64,000 nt of DNA from Cacajao melanocephalus (taxonomy: Eukaryota; Chordata; Mammalia; Primates; Pitheciidae): positions 55,840 through 119,839 of the forward strand of contig CAUYLG010022183.1 of assembly GCA_963573385.1 (NCBI GenBank). Direction: 5' to 3'. Positions 11,522 through 22,074 of this stretch are shown here, in pieces; position 1 is the first letter of the stretch, and every line of letters begins with the position of its first letter. Position numbers and translations under genes: made by a program. Under the pieces are notes generated by a model. The model saw only the letters and a list, made by a program, of their open reading frames with translations, was not told the DNA's origin and made no database searches.

Positions 11522-11585
11522 ATGAAATAAATATTTACTGCACTCCTGCTGGATGCCAGGCGCTGTGCTCACTGGGGAGTTACTA
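11522..11585 (-). mobile_element. L2 3' end fragment
   Basis: 'aaataaatatttactgca' and 'tgccaggcgctgtgct' form the inverted L2 3' terminus. Confidence 0.6.
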
Positions 11586-11589
11586 TGGG

Positions 11590-11790
11590 CTTATGGAGCT
11601 GGACAGGCCCAGATTTGCCATTTGCTAGTCCTTTTTTGTGCAAAGCTGTAAGTGCTCTTAAGTCATATTTCTTCATCTCTACAATGAGATAATTGCATTA
11701 GCTTCGTAAGATTATCATGAGAATCAGCTGAGAGAATGTGTGTTGAGCTCAGACCAGAGGCATAAAGGCCCTCCATAAACATGGCGTCTG
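11590..11790 (+). mobile_element. MIR (diverged)
   Basis: MIR-like order: 'catttcttcatctctacaatgag', 'taagattatcatgagaatca', then 'catggcg' region; strongly diverged. Confidence 0.5.
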
Positions 11791-12169
11791 GAATGACGAG
11801 TTTCCCTTCACTTTCCCTTCCCTTTTCCCCACATATCCTTTCATGCATGGGATCCTCTTATGGCTCCTCTACCAGCCCTGACCTGTGGCCCACATGTGCT
11901 GGCTCAGGCTCTGATTTCATATCTCTTGTCCCCACTTGTGGAACTGCCCTATTCCTCCCTACATGGGCAGGGTGGGGACAGGGCCCCTCCCAGGCAGCTG
12001 AGCTGGTCTGTGGTCTGGCGCTCCAGCTGCTTTCCTGCCAACGCAGGGCTGTTTGAGTCATGAGAAGGAGATTCCCCAACACCAGGCTTGTTCCAATCAC
12101 AGCCAGGCCCACTAATTGATTCATGTTATTTTATTTTCTGTACTGGTGGTTAGGGCCTCAAGCAATTTT

Positions 12170-12196
12170 ATGCAAATTTATGAACCTTATGCAAAT
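12170..12196 (+). promoter_or_regulatory. pair of octamer (POU/Oct) motifs
   Basis: Two perfect ATGCAAAT octamers at 12170-12177 and 12189-12196 in the same orientation, 19 bp apart. TAATTG/TAATTGA homeodomain-type words lie near 12114 and 12212. This fits a POU-factor enhancer, but short motifs arise by chance and no function is shown. Confidence 0.45.
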
Positions 12197-12817
12197 GAGG
12201 GCATCCCTAGACTAATTGCACACAAATGGAAGCTTTGTGGGCACCTCCCCCATTCAAGTGTACCCTGATTTCTTCTCATCCCTTAAATGATTCCCAAACT
12301 CCCCCATCCCCAAATGTCCCTGGGATCAGCAGCCTCCTCTCCTCCCTGCCTCCCCTCCTTTCTGCCTCCCCACCCCATAGGCTTCTCAGTGGCTGTTTGG
12401 GGATGTTTGAGGGACAGTGTCGCCTTGTTTGCAAGAGCTGGTGGCTGCCTCCTGTCCCAGGAAACCATAGCCTGGGGGAAAAGCCCCCTAGCTTATTTTA
12501 AAATTCATTTGAATCCCACTCAGCTCCCTCTTCCAATCCTCCAGGGATTTGAGACCAGCCCAGAGCAGACTGGGACCTGCCAGAGGCTTACATAGCTGGC
12601 CCCTCTAGGTTGGGGCAAGGCTGTGTGTGGCCCTTCCATTTCCAGGGGATTCACTTCTCAATCTTAGGACCATCCTTGGTCTCAGCTCACTGACAACTAA
12701 TTCTCAGGAAGGTGCTGTCTTAGGTGGGGCTCCCTCGGGACAGAGCCCAAGACAGGAATTGAGCAGGAGGCTCCGGAGTGTGAGAGCACCACACAGTTAA
12801 CCATCTGGAGGAAAGGT

Positions 12818-12848
12818 GGTGAGTTTTTGTATTTCCCCTTCCCCTTTG
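12818..12848 (+). repeat. 31-bp exact direct repeat, copy 1
   Basis: 31 bp (core gtgagtttttgtatttcccc plus cttcccctttg) identical to 14791-14821. Flanks on either side do not match. Confidence 0.95.
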
Positions 12849-12899
12849 GCGAGGGACCAGCAGCGTCTCCTAGAGGCATACTTGCTTGTTTAACTTAAT

Positions 12900-13085
12900 T
12901 TAACATCAACATTCCTGTAAAGCAGACATTTACATGATTTCCCTTTTATAAATGTGGTACCTAATGCTCAGGACAGGTTGCTACCTGCTTCCACAGTGCA
13001 CTTTCTCAATGAGACAAAAGAGACAGACTGGGGCTTTGAACCTGGACCCACTGGCTCTCCTGCTGGCTGCCTGTCCAGCCTGCCA
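12900..13085 (-). mobile_element. MIR
   Basis: Inverted MIR: 'atttcccttttataaatgtgg', 'ggctttgaacctggaccca' (the conserved 'gaacccaggtctgtctgac' region) and 'ggctgcctgtccagcc'. Confidence 0.65.
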
Positions 13086-13238
13086 GTGGGCCAGTACTTT
13101 TGTCTCCAGCCACTCTCACATCCAGGAACAGGATGTGTTGCTTCAAAACTGTTTTATACACTTAGCTTTTCTCTGTGGTCTCCCTTCCCCTATTCTCTTT
13201 TTTATATGGATTCTTTTTAACGAAGTTCCTCATAGAAA

Positions 13239-13265
13239 TGTGTATGTGTGTGTGTGTGTGTGTGT
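13239..13265. repeat. TG microsatellite
   Basis: About 12 TG dinucleotides with one TA variant. Confidence 0.9.
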
Positions 13266-13327
13266 CCGCGTGCACATGCTGAGTGTGGCATTGGAGTCTA
13301 AGAGGACAAGAAGCAGAACCAAAGCTA

Positions 13328-13800
13328 TTCTGTCCCCTCTTCCTTTTTTTTTTTCTGTTCCCTTTCCTTTCGAACCCTTGGGTCCCATTTCCCCTCCTCC
13401 TCCTCCTCTCTCTCAGAGCCTTCCCTTTTCCCTTCCTTTTCTCCTTGGCCCCTTTCTGCGAACTTCCTTTTCCTTCCCCGTCTCCTTTTCCTCTCACTCC
13501 CCTTCAATTTCACCTCGCATCCTCCCTTCCTCCTCATCCCCTTTCTCTTTCCTCCCTCTCCTTCCCACCCACTCCTTCCCATCCCTCTCATCTTCTCCCC
13601 TTCCTTTCCTCATCTCTCTTTCTTGCTTTCCTCTGCTTTCCCATACTTTCTGCCCTATCTAACTTCATTTTTCTCTCTTCTCTTTCTCCCTCCTGCTCCC
13701 TCCATTTCCACCCCCATAGCCTTCCTTCCTTCTTCTCTCCTTCATCCTCCTGCTCCCTTCCTTCTTTTCTGCCCCTTTCCTCCCCTCACCATCCACCCCT
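13328..13800. repeat. pyrimidine-rich tract (about 470 bp)
   Basis: The plus strand is almost entirely C and T, with few purines, built of irregular ccttcc/ctcctc/tttcc words. The long open frames here (12952-13662 and 13283-13807 plus, 13325-13591 minus) encode only Pro/Ser/Leu/Phe or Arg/Lys/Glu/Gly biased chains and are by-products. Such tracts can form triplex DNA. It ends directly before the CpG-rich segment. Confidence 0.9.
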
Positions 13801-13968
13801 GCCTTAGAGGACTGCCACCTTCGCCCCAGTCCCCGCCCGCAGAGGAGTCAAGGTCTGTCCTGAGCAGCTCAGGGCAGATTCTCCTGTGGCGCGAGGAAGG
13901 CGGCTTGTCCTCCCCTCTCCGGGCGCTGGGTGTTTCCAGACAGCAGTACCCGCCCTCCTGCGCCAGCT

Positions 13969-13999
13969 GGGGCGGGAAGGGAGGCTGGGTGGGGGCGGG
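13969..13999 (+). other. G-quadruplex candidate
   Basis: Five or more runs of three or more G within 31 bp (gggg, ggg, ggg, ggg, ggggg, ggg with short loops) inside the CpG island. Confidence 0.65.
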
Positions 14000-14130
14000 C
14001 TGGCGGCCTTAAGTGCGGGGAACCGTAGGTGGCGCGCCGGGGCCGCGGGGACTTCCAGGGGTCCCGGCAGAGCTGGAGACGGTACCGGGAGCCGCCTCGG
14101 TGAGGCAGTCTAGCTCTCTGGCCTCGCTCG

Positions 14131-14145
14131 CCAGGGTAAGGTGAA
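14131..14145 (+). other. splice-donor-like site pair
   Basis: 'ccagggtaaggtgaag' holds two overlapping donor candidates: CAGG|GTAAGG (intron starting 14136) and AAG|GTGAAG (intron starting 14141). They lie at the 3' edge of the CpG-dense block, where a first exon could end. No matching acceptor was established. Confidence 0.35.
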
Positions 14146-14345
14146 GAGTGAGTGGGAGAGTAGAGTGGCTGGGGGTGGGAGAATCACTTTATCTTGATTC
14201 GTGGGAACAGCCGTGGAGCCAGGCAGCGCGGGCCATGGTGTGGTTAAAGGAGGAATGCTTTGCAGATCCGCGCGTCTGCCAAAAGAGAAAAGGAAGCTGC
14301 AATGCCGGGCGCTGGGCGCATCAGCCCCACACTCGCCGCCCTTTG

Positions 14346-14679
14346 AAGGGGCAGCAAGGCCTGGGGACTTGGCTCTCTTAGATTCTCTTTATTGCCGCAG
14401 GCCCCGTGTTCCCCCTTGAGTATTTCCCCTCCATCACGCCGCCCTTGGTCTAAAGGAAGCCACTAGCCCTGTACCCCTTCGCAGCTTCCCCTTCGCCCAC
14501 CATCCTGGATTCTGTTCATTACTAGGCTCTGGCTTTCCTTCCTGACTCCCTCACTCCCTTGGAAACCCTCTCCCCTCTTTTGAATTTTATTCCCTGTTTC
14601 CACGGTTGAAACTTGTCTACTCAGACAGATTCCACTATTATCTCTAATGAAAGAATACAACTCTGGAGCTCTCACAGTT
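14346..14679. other. unique DNA
   Basis: Downstream of the CpG island; nothing recognised. Confidence 0.5.
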
Positions 14680-14790
14680 TAAAAATTGCCTTCACATGAA
14701 TTTGCTCATGTTATTTGTACGGATATTCACTCCAGGAGGCAAAGCAGCCATTAGCCCCATTTTACATATTAGAAAAATGAGGCCAGGTTG
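14680..14790 (-). mobile_element. MIR fragment
   Basis: Inverted MIR: 'ccattagccccattttacat' then 'agaaaaatgagg'. It stops abruptly at the 31-bp exact repeat, where MIR sequence should continue. Confidence 0.65.
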
Positions 14791-14821
14791 GGTGAGTTTT
14801 TGTATTTCCCCTTCCCCTTTG
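14791..14821 (+). repeat. 31-bp exact direct repeat, copy 2
   Basis: Identical to 12818-12848, 1,973 bp away, and placed at the broken edge of a MIR. Confidence 0.95.
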
Positions 14822-14894
14822 ACAGGCAATGACTTCCAGTAGCCCCAGGACTGCCACGTAGGATGTTGAGGTTGTGTACGCTACAAGAGTTGTA

Positions 14895-14993
14895 CATTTA
14901 AAGAGGAAACTAACCAAATGGGAGGTATGTGCTTATATATGAGAGTGCTCAGGCAGATACAGAGCTGTCAGCCTCCAGGCCAAATCTGGAAGC
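14895..14993 (-). repeat. inverted copy of 11211-11310
   Basis: Aligns to the complement of 11211-11310 at about 92% identity over 100 bp. Both ends of the match are abrupt. Confidence 0.85.
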
Positions 14994-15119
14994 AGTGATG
15001 GAGATGTTCCATCCCTTCCTGCAGAAATACACAAAATTTTCACACACTCATGAGAACATGCATAAGACACAGACAGGGACTTGAGAAACACACACACATG
15101 TCTGCCTGCCTTCTTGCAT

Positions 15120-15452
15120 GATTGAGCTTCCTCACTCTTGGTCTTGTGCCTTTCTCATGAGAATGGGCTAAGGAAGCCTCCTGGAGAATGATATATGTGA
15201 GGCAGAGCTGAGTTGGCTCAGTTGCTGCAGTTGAAGCTTTCAGACATATGAGAGTTCAGCCCAGATCACCAAAGCTTCCTAGTTGACACACAGCTCAACA
15301 CAGGCACACAAAGTGAGCTGCGCCCAGCCAAGTCCAACTCAGATCAGTAGAAACACATAGCCAACGAAAAGATTCATTACAAAAAAAGTTATTGTTTTAA
15401 GCCACCTTGTTTTAGAATGTTTCTTGCACAGTAATATCTGACTGATGCAGAT
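15120..15452 (+). mobile_element. MLT1-type LTR, 3' part
   Basis: Ends with the MLT1 3' signature 'ttgttttaagccacc', 'cacagtaatatctgactgatgcag', preceded by 'gagttcagcccagatcacc' type sequence. The 5' part is unclear. Confidence 0.6.
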
Positions 15453-15574
15453 AGAAAGATAACCTTTTACTAGAAGCAGCAGAAGGGTTGGAAGTCTCAC
15501 TTCAAACGGCAGCTCAACAGAGTAGAGACAGAAAGAGAATGAAGATTCACAGTGTATGCCTTGCTTGGTTCTTC

Positions 15575-15810
15575 CTAGCTTGCAGAGTGCCTTCACAAGC
15601 ATTCCTGTTTGATTCTTTTTTTTTTTCTGATTCTTAAAGAATCCCTGGAAGTGGGGTAGGCAGCTGTTTTATCCGCATTTGTCAGATGAGAAAACTGAGT
15701 CTCGGACAAGTTGCATGACTTGCCTGGGGGGTCAGTAGCTAGTAAGGGATGGAGCCAAGACTGCAACCAGGCTGTTTGGCTCCAGCCCTGTGCTCTTGGC
15801 ACTGCCCTGT
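15575..15810 (-). mobile_element. MIR
   Basis: Inverted MIR: 'catttgtcagatgagaaaactgag', 'ttgcatgacttgcctggg', 'agctagtaagggatggagcc' and 'ccctgtgctcttggcac'. Confidence 0.9.
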
Positions 15811-16179
15811 GCTAGAAACAGGGTTTGTGGAAACAGGAGCTCAAGGGAGAGCTGCTGATGCTTGTGGCCAGGAAGCAGAGGGACAGATGGGAAAGCTCCT
15901 TATTGAGTGTGTACCTAGAGTGGAGAGGAGGATGGAGGGCAAGCCTGGACTGAGGGCTTGGATCTCCTGCTGAAACAAGAAGAGGAGAACAGGGACTCTG
16001 CTGGAAAGAGAGAGCTAGATCTATAGACTCCCTAGGACTTATTTCTTACTTTGGACCAAGCCTCCTGTGAGGCTTCAATTGACCACCAGGCCACAGTTGA
16101 TCCACTTGCCTCCTGAGTACTTTTCCCCGTTCAAGACAACTGGCTAAGGAATATAAGGAATATAATTGCAATCACTGTA
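15811..16179. other. unique DNA
   Basis: Nothing recognised. Confidence 0.5.
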
Positions 16180-16375
16180 ATCGATATTGCAATAGCACTT
16201 ACCATGTGTCTGATATTGTGCTAGGTTTCTCCATTTTACAGATGAGGAGACTGAGGTACAATGAACTTAACTCACACAGCTGGCAAATTGTAGTGCCAGA
16301 ATTCCAATGCAGGGGGTCTGGATTCAGAATCGGGGCCCTTAACCAATACACTGATGGCCTCTTCATGCTTAGTGT
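16180..16375 (-). mobile_element. MIR
   Basis: Inverted MIR: 'ttacagatgaggagactgagg', 'actcacacagctggcaaatt', 'ggcccttaaccaatacact'. Confidence 0.9.
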
Positions 16376-16925
16376 TTTACTATTTAGGATGCCCCAAGAG
16401 GCTCAGAAAATGGGTGAGAAGATTATCTGACACCAGTTTTTCAAGACAGAGGTCATGGCGGGAACTCCATTTCGCTGGGGGAAGGCAGCCACAAAGATGG
16501 GAGTTTCTCACTAACTTTGCCCTGCATTGGCGGGCTGTGCGGCTGGGGGGTTTTAGTGTGTCTGGTCCTGCCTGGTGGTTCTAGCCACACCCCAAACCAC
16601 CAGAAACCTATTTTCCCAGGAGCAGGAAGAAAAATTTGCATTTCTTCTTTCCCTAGCACTTGTCCTGGGAGCCACCCGACACACAGACACCTCTGTATTA
16701 ATCTTATACACTGCCCTCCCCACCTCTTCCCTCCCTGTGAGTGGCAGTGTAACCTACAACCACTGCTGCCCTTTGCACTATGGCCCTGGGACAGAACAAT
16801 TGGAAAGAGTCAGGAGGGGTTTGGCTTTACTGCAAGGGAAAGAAGCACATCACCAGTATGTCCTTCATGGTCCCCTACGAATGAGGCTAAGAACTGACAC
16901 CTTTCAAGATCCCTTCTAGTTCAGG
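16376..16925. other. unique DNA
   Basis: Short overlapping open frames only (16453-16919, both strands), none recognised. Confidence 0.5.
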
Positions 16926-17125
16926 CACCAGTGACAATAGCAGCCATTTGCTGTGGACTTATTCCATGCCAGACTCTTGACAAACAGTATTTCTCATTCT
17001 CCCAGCACCACTGAAAGACAAGTATCCTTATCCTCACTTTAGAGATAGGAAAGCTAAAACGTAGAGAAGTTAAGTGATCTTGTGGTCTAAGGTCACACAG
17101 GAGACCAGCTGGACCCACAAACTTC
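16926..17125 (-). mobile_element. MIR
   Basis: Inverted MIR: 'cctcactttagagataggaaa', 'agagaagttaagtgatcttg', 'ggtcacacaggagacca'. Confidence 0.85.
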
Positions 17126-17484
17126 TACCTTCCCCACATTTTCCTGCTGGGTCCCAAGCGAAAATTTGATGTCTGCCCTCTTACCACCTTCCACTCCATC
17201 CCTGTCCCCAACCTTCAGCAGAGGCACTGTGTCTCCCAAAGCCCTCCTCACTGCTCCTCTCCACCTTCTTTTGCTCCTTCTCCTTCCTTGCTTTTTCAAA
17301 ATCTCCAGCTCCACTTCCACCTGCCACTGGCCCAGCAAAAGACCAAACATGAAGGTGGAGCAGTTGGGATGTGGAGGGAACCGTCCCTTTCCCCAACCTT
17401 CTCTCCAGGTCCTGACTCAATTAGTATTAGCTATCTCTATGGTAACAGAAGCAAAATCTAAGAGCTGAGGACACAGCCAGAACT
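17126..17484. other. unique DNA
   Basis: Pyrimidine-rich around 17240-17330; no gene signal recognised. Confidence 0.5.
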
Positions 17485-17612
17485 TGTGTGGGAGTGTGCA
17501 TGGGAGTAAGCATGCATGTGGGAGCAAGTGTGCCTATGCAAGTATGTGTGCAAGTAAGCAGGAATGAGTGTGCCTGTGGGAGCATGTGTCTTGGTGTGGT
17601 GTGTGCCTGCAC
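17485..17612. repeat. degenerate TG/GAG minisatellite-like stretch
   Basis: Recurrent words 'gtgtgggagtgtgc', 'gtgggagcaagtgtgcc', 'gtgggagcatgtgt' at irregular 15-45 bp spacing. The His/Thr-rich minus-strand frames (17427-17649) are by-products. Confidence 0.7.
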
Positions 17613-20600
17613 ACTCAGCAATATCTATGACAAGAGACAGGGGAAACATTGGTAGGTTAGGAAAGGGGTCTTCCTGAAGGCTAAAGCCATCAAGCTTGGT
17701 GGCTAAGATGCATGCCTGCCCCAGCTTCAGGGGCCCATCTGTCTTCCACTTGCTCTATCAGAACTGAGAAGCGAGGCTCTGGATCACCTTCATATTGGAG
17801 GAGTATTTTGCCCACGAGTGTCAAAAGATGGCTGGGCTGAAAAGGAAGGCAGGGATGACCGGGAGGACTGCTGGAGGTAGAAGCCTACTGCTGGCAGTTC
17901 TGGGTACCAGGATGGAGGTTAGATCATTTTGATTCAGGAATCATGAGGAATGGCAGACTTTCCCACTCTACCTCAGGGAGGGCCTCCATCACCTTCTGGA
18001 TGTTTGGAGAAAGAAGGGCACCGGGGTGGAGGGGATAGTGGTGGGTAGGGGTTGATAAGAGGACATGAAGTGGCAGCTCTAACTGAAGGCTTTGGCTCCG
18101 ACTTCCCAGCTGGTTGCTTCAGCATAAAATTGAGAAAGGTGAGGCAGAATAGCCAGTTGTCACATCCTAGAAGGACCCAGATTGCGTAAGTGCTGGTTCC
18201 CAAAGGCCTTGGGAAACCTCTTTGTGTGGTCTAGCCCCTACTCCCATCCCATCCCACCCTATCCCCTGATCCCTACTGACCAGGCTGGACCAGGCCTTCA
18301 ATCCTGCTTGGGCCTGAGCCATAGGCAGCATTCTCATTATGAGGGCTGCCTTCTGCAATGCAGGGGCAAGGCTCCTCCTCCTGCTGGAGTGCTGAGAAAT
18401 GAGGTCCAGGACACATCAATCTCTTTCACGGCATAGTTCTGTGTTAAGAACAGGCAGCTTCTGATAGGTAACCCGCCAGCAATGGGCGAAACAACTCTCT
18501 CTGATGCAAAGGCTTGGGTATTGCAGACATATGCTTCCCAAAGACGTAGACTGAGGCGTGCATTTCTATCACTTCAACTTTGCTTTGCTTCGGCACAAAC
18601 ACTGGAGTTATTAGGGGAACTACAATCTGACGACTGAGTGGCCTCTGCATGTCCCTTTATCAGGAAGAGAGGAAAGTAGGGGGACATCTGTATCGGAGAT
18701 TTCTGCTCACTCGCTGAGAGAGTGTTTCTGGAGCTTTCTATGGCTGGGCCCTGTGGAATCTCTGTAAGCCAGGAGTGTTTCCTGGGGCTTTGTCCCACCC
18801 ACCTCTGACCTGCAGGGGCGTGCTTTACTAGAAAAAAAGCTTTTGCTTCTGCTGCCGCTGTTGCTGCTCAGCTTTCTTTCAGGTAGCACCTCCTCAATCC
18901 CCATTTCCTGGAAGGAGGAGAGTGGAGTACCACATGAAAATGCTCTCTGTGTCTCCCTCTCTCATCCCAGACAGGGCAGTGTTCCTCCAGGAAGGCTGAG
19001 TCAGCCTCCCCAAGGGTCTGCCTCCTTTAGGCCCCTTCTGACTCCAGATTCTGAGAGGAATTAGAATGAAATTCAAATGAGATTGAGGTAATCAAGGGTG
19101 GAGGAGGCTGCTTCTTGTCCCTCCTTCCACTGGAGGGGCTTCAGAGCCTAACTGGAACACCCGTGTGTCCATGAGGTCCTTCAGGAGGCTTCTGGTATGG
19201 GCTCACTTGTACTTTGCACACCAGCATCCCTTCAGCATGAACCTCAGGCTCGTTCCAGCCACTGTATTGGGAATTGACCTCAGCACACGGGGAAAAGAGG
19301 GAAGCGTTTCTTTATCATTGGCTTTTCTGGCAGAGCATGCTGTTTTAGCTTTGGCTGCATCTTTTATGTTGCCACCTGAGGCATTTAGCTCGTCTCTGGG
19401 CTCTTCTAAACTGACAGAATGCAGACCGGTTACTCAGAAGCATCGGCACAGAAACTACAGAATCTCACTGGTGTGACTACAGGCCTTGTGCCTTCTGACC
19501 CCCGGTTGGCCACACTTCCTGTGTGCCAGGCCAGGCCGGGCAGCCAGCTGAATGCTTACCTGCTTGCAGAACTCTGGCCTCCCGTCTGCAGGATTTAGCA
19601 AGGCGCCATTTCCATATTCTCTGGCAATAACTAATTAGTGATTATAAAGCTCTTTGAAATATGAAGTGCTGCATGATAATATCTGTAATGAGCCTGATTC
19701 TTTCCCTCTTGCAAGAGGGGGGAGTAGGTTGCACACCCGTTAAGGGGAGTTGGGTGGTAAGGCTGCTTCCCTTTCCTGACCTGCCTCAGAGTCCTGGACC
19801 TGAGCAAGCGACCCTGGCGAGGAGACTTGAGCCCTGGTGACTGGCCTGGGAAAGCAGCCCATTGGCAAAAGAGCACTTTGACGCCTGGAATCCTCTAATC
19901 TTCTATCCCCCTCTCCATCAGCTGCTTACCAGCTGCTGACTTATCCTCCCCTGGGTGGGGGATGTGGGGGATGAGGATGATGGATGGAAAGAGCAGAAGA
20001 GAAAGGTGGAGTTAGGGTAAGGAGGACCAGTTGGGCTTGTGGTATCCTTAATGTGATTTAGAATTTCATATTAATATATCACCTAGGAAAAAAATTAATG
20101 AGAAACGTGAAGAAAATAGGATAATGAATATGATAATATATGGGGAGTGCTTTGGGCTTCTTGGAACAAAGGTGCAAGGAATTATTGCTGTGATTTTCTC
20201 ACGGTGCATATATATTTTTATTAAACTCTAAAAAAAAAAGCCAGTAGATTCGCTTCTTTGCAAGGTATTAACGCCCCGCAGAGGAGTCGTTCTTCAATTA
20301 GTTCCCTGAGCCTCGGCCCACCTCTTGGCTGTTTTCTCATGGCTCTTCTGGAGACTTCCAGCTTAAGGGACCCCAAGAGTAGATTAGAATGCTTGGTGGC
20401 TTTGCCCATTGTGTCTGGCACACATGTGCCTGAAGAGATGGCTTCCTGAGCAAGTAGGGCTCAGGAGAAGGGCAGGGGGCAGGGAGGAGTGAATACAAAA
20501 CAGTTGGGTGAAAACTTGGGATAGCCAGAGGATAAGAGCAACTTACTCGTCTCCAGACTACTGACCTCTCTCTTCTACCTAAGTATCCACTCAGGCCAGA

Positions 20601-20740
20601 CTTTTTTTTTTAATTAAACATAATTAAATATACATTCTCAGTTGAAAGGGAATTTCATATGACCATCTTGCTGAGGGACCACAGAGATTGGAACTGAGAG
20701 AAGGATGGCAATCTCAGTCTATTTGTCACTTCCCTATACC
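17613..20740. other. long repeat-free stretch
   Basis: About 3.1 kb in which I recognise no transposon. Many short open frames, none with a domain. The segment 19560-19690 (with 'taactaattagtgattataaa', 'ctctttgaaatatgaag') has homeodomain- and TCF-like words and could be a conserved element. No exon with paired splice sites was found. Confidence 0.45.
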
Positions 20741-20895
20741 AGTGGCTTTCACAGTGAACTCCTGAAAAGCAGCATCAACATCACCAGGATGGTGTTAGAA
20801 ATCCACATGGCCAGACCTACCCTAGACCCACTGAATCAGAAACTCTGAATGTGAGACTGGGCAAGTGTTTTAAGTTGGAGAACCCCTGTGCTGGA
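20741..20895 (+). mobile_element. MER5A-like hAT MITE
   Basis: 'ccagtggctttcacagtgaa', 'catcaacatcaccaggatgg', 'cactgaatcagaaactctga' and 'gagaacccctgtgctgg' follow a MER5-group Charlie element between its CAGTGG-type ends. Confidence 0.75.
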
Positions 20896-21084
20896 ATGAA
20901 CACTCCACAGGAAGCTACAGACGGCCCTGTTCCAGGAAAAAAAAGGGCAGGAGGTGCCCTTGGTAAAAATGCATGTACTCTGTGCAAAGCTAAATGGATG
21001 AGTGGAAGGTTGGTCTGGGATACTGAATGGCACAGGTTGGGTTTCCAGGGAAGCAGACTTTGAATTAGCATTGAGCATGTGGGA

Positions 21085-21560
21085 AGTTTATCAGGGAATG
21101 CCCTTGGAATCAGTACCTATGGAAGGGAAGGGAGGGAACAAAAGTGGGCAGGATGAGAAGTTGAGCCCTCGGGACTGTGTTAAGGAGTTTGGATTTTATG
21201 CATAGTGGAATGGAAAACCACGAAAGGTTTAAGAAGGGGAAAGACAACGATCTCTCTGGCCATTGTGTGGAAAGTGAACTGTAAGGGCAGGAGTGAGAGC
21301 AGTTAGGGACTATGGCTACATCCTGGCAAGAGAATATGGTGGCTGGGACCAGCTGGTGTCATGGAGGTAGAGAGCGATGAACAGGTTCCAGACAGACTCT
21401 AGATGGAGAGCTTACAGGACTTGGTAGTGGTTTGGAAGTGAGAGGTGAAGGATAGAAAGTTGTCAACTTCATGTCCTAGGTTTCTGGTTTGAGCAGCTGC
21501 GTAGGGGAGCGGGGGCACCATTCCAGAAAGTGGTCAGGTGATGCTAAGGAAGGAGCAGAG
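21085..21560 (-). mobile_element. L2 LINE fragment
   Basis: Inverted L2 ORF-region text: 'taaggagtttggattttatg', 'aatggaaaaccacgaaagg', 'tacaggacttggtagtgg', 'cctaggtttctggtttgagc' and 'ggggcaccattccagaaa' in order. Confidence 0.75.
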
Positions 21561-21754
21561 AGGAGTGTTGCTCAGTAAGGCTTACTTCTCCCATCCTCCT
21601 GGCTAAATGACTGTGGAACTGAATCAAGGAGGTTTTCAGTCATCTCAGGGGTTGTGTAATACAGACAGCAAAGAAGTGGGATAGCTAACAGGAAGGACCT
21701 CACTCATGCACAGTGAGAAGAAAAACAAGGAGGAAGAGAAGAAGGAAGAAAAGC

Positions 21755-22020
21755 AGAATCAACAACAGCTGATTCTGTACTTACCACAGACCGTGTTTTA
21801 TTCCAAGCACATTATATATATATATTATCTTATTTATTCCTGACAGCTATTCTATGAAGCATATAAAATTACTATTCTCATTTTACATGCAAGGAAATGG
21901 AGGACCAGCAAGGTTATGTAACTTGGCCAAGGTCACCTATCTAGAAAGTGATGGAGCCAGGCTTTGAACCAAGCAATGCAATTCTGGCGACTAAGCTTGA
22001 ACACACTATACCTTGCTGCC
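21755..22020 (-). mobile_element. MIR (near full length)
   Basis: Inverted MIR: 'tattccaagcacattatat', 'attctcattttacatgcaagg', 'taacttggccaaggtcacc', 'tggagccaggctttgaacc'. A short TA run lies at its left side. Confidence 0.92.
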
Positions 22021-22074
22021 CTTCATAAAACTAGCTGATTCTGGACAGGCATCTACATGGGCCCTGTGAGCAGT

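Larger units (their letters stand above)
11791..12899. other. unique DNA
   Basis: No recognised repeat. Overlapping short frames on both strands (11781-12595) show no domain and look like open frames in GC-richer DNA. Contains the octamer pair and the 31-bp repeat copy listed separately. Confidence 0.5.
13880..14345 (+). promoter_or_regulatory. CpG-island-like promoter candidate
   Basis: GC-rich, with about 24 CpG counted in 13880-14135 and about 11 more up to 14345, far above the rest of the window. It contains GC boxes (ggggcggg at 13969 and ggggcggg near 13992) and no TATA box. A donor-like site follows near 14136-14141, so a plus-strand first exon ending there is possible. I do not recognise the gene. 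It could serve a non-coding RNA or an alternative promoter. Confidence 0.65.

Noticed and set aside
12952..13807. Long open frames (236 and 174 codons) as possible genes
   Set aside because: They lie in a pyrimidine tract, encode only Pro/Ser/Leu/Phe-rich chains without domains, and are open because C/T-only DNA cannot form stop codons.
17613..20740. Search for coding exons in the longest repeat-free stretch
   Set aside because: Many short frames on both strands, but none has a recognisable domain together with an acceptor and donor.
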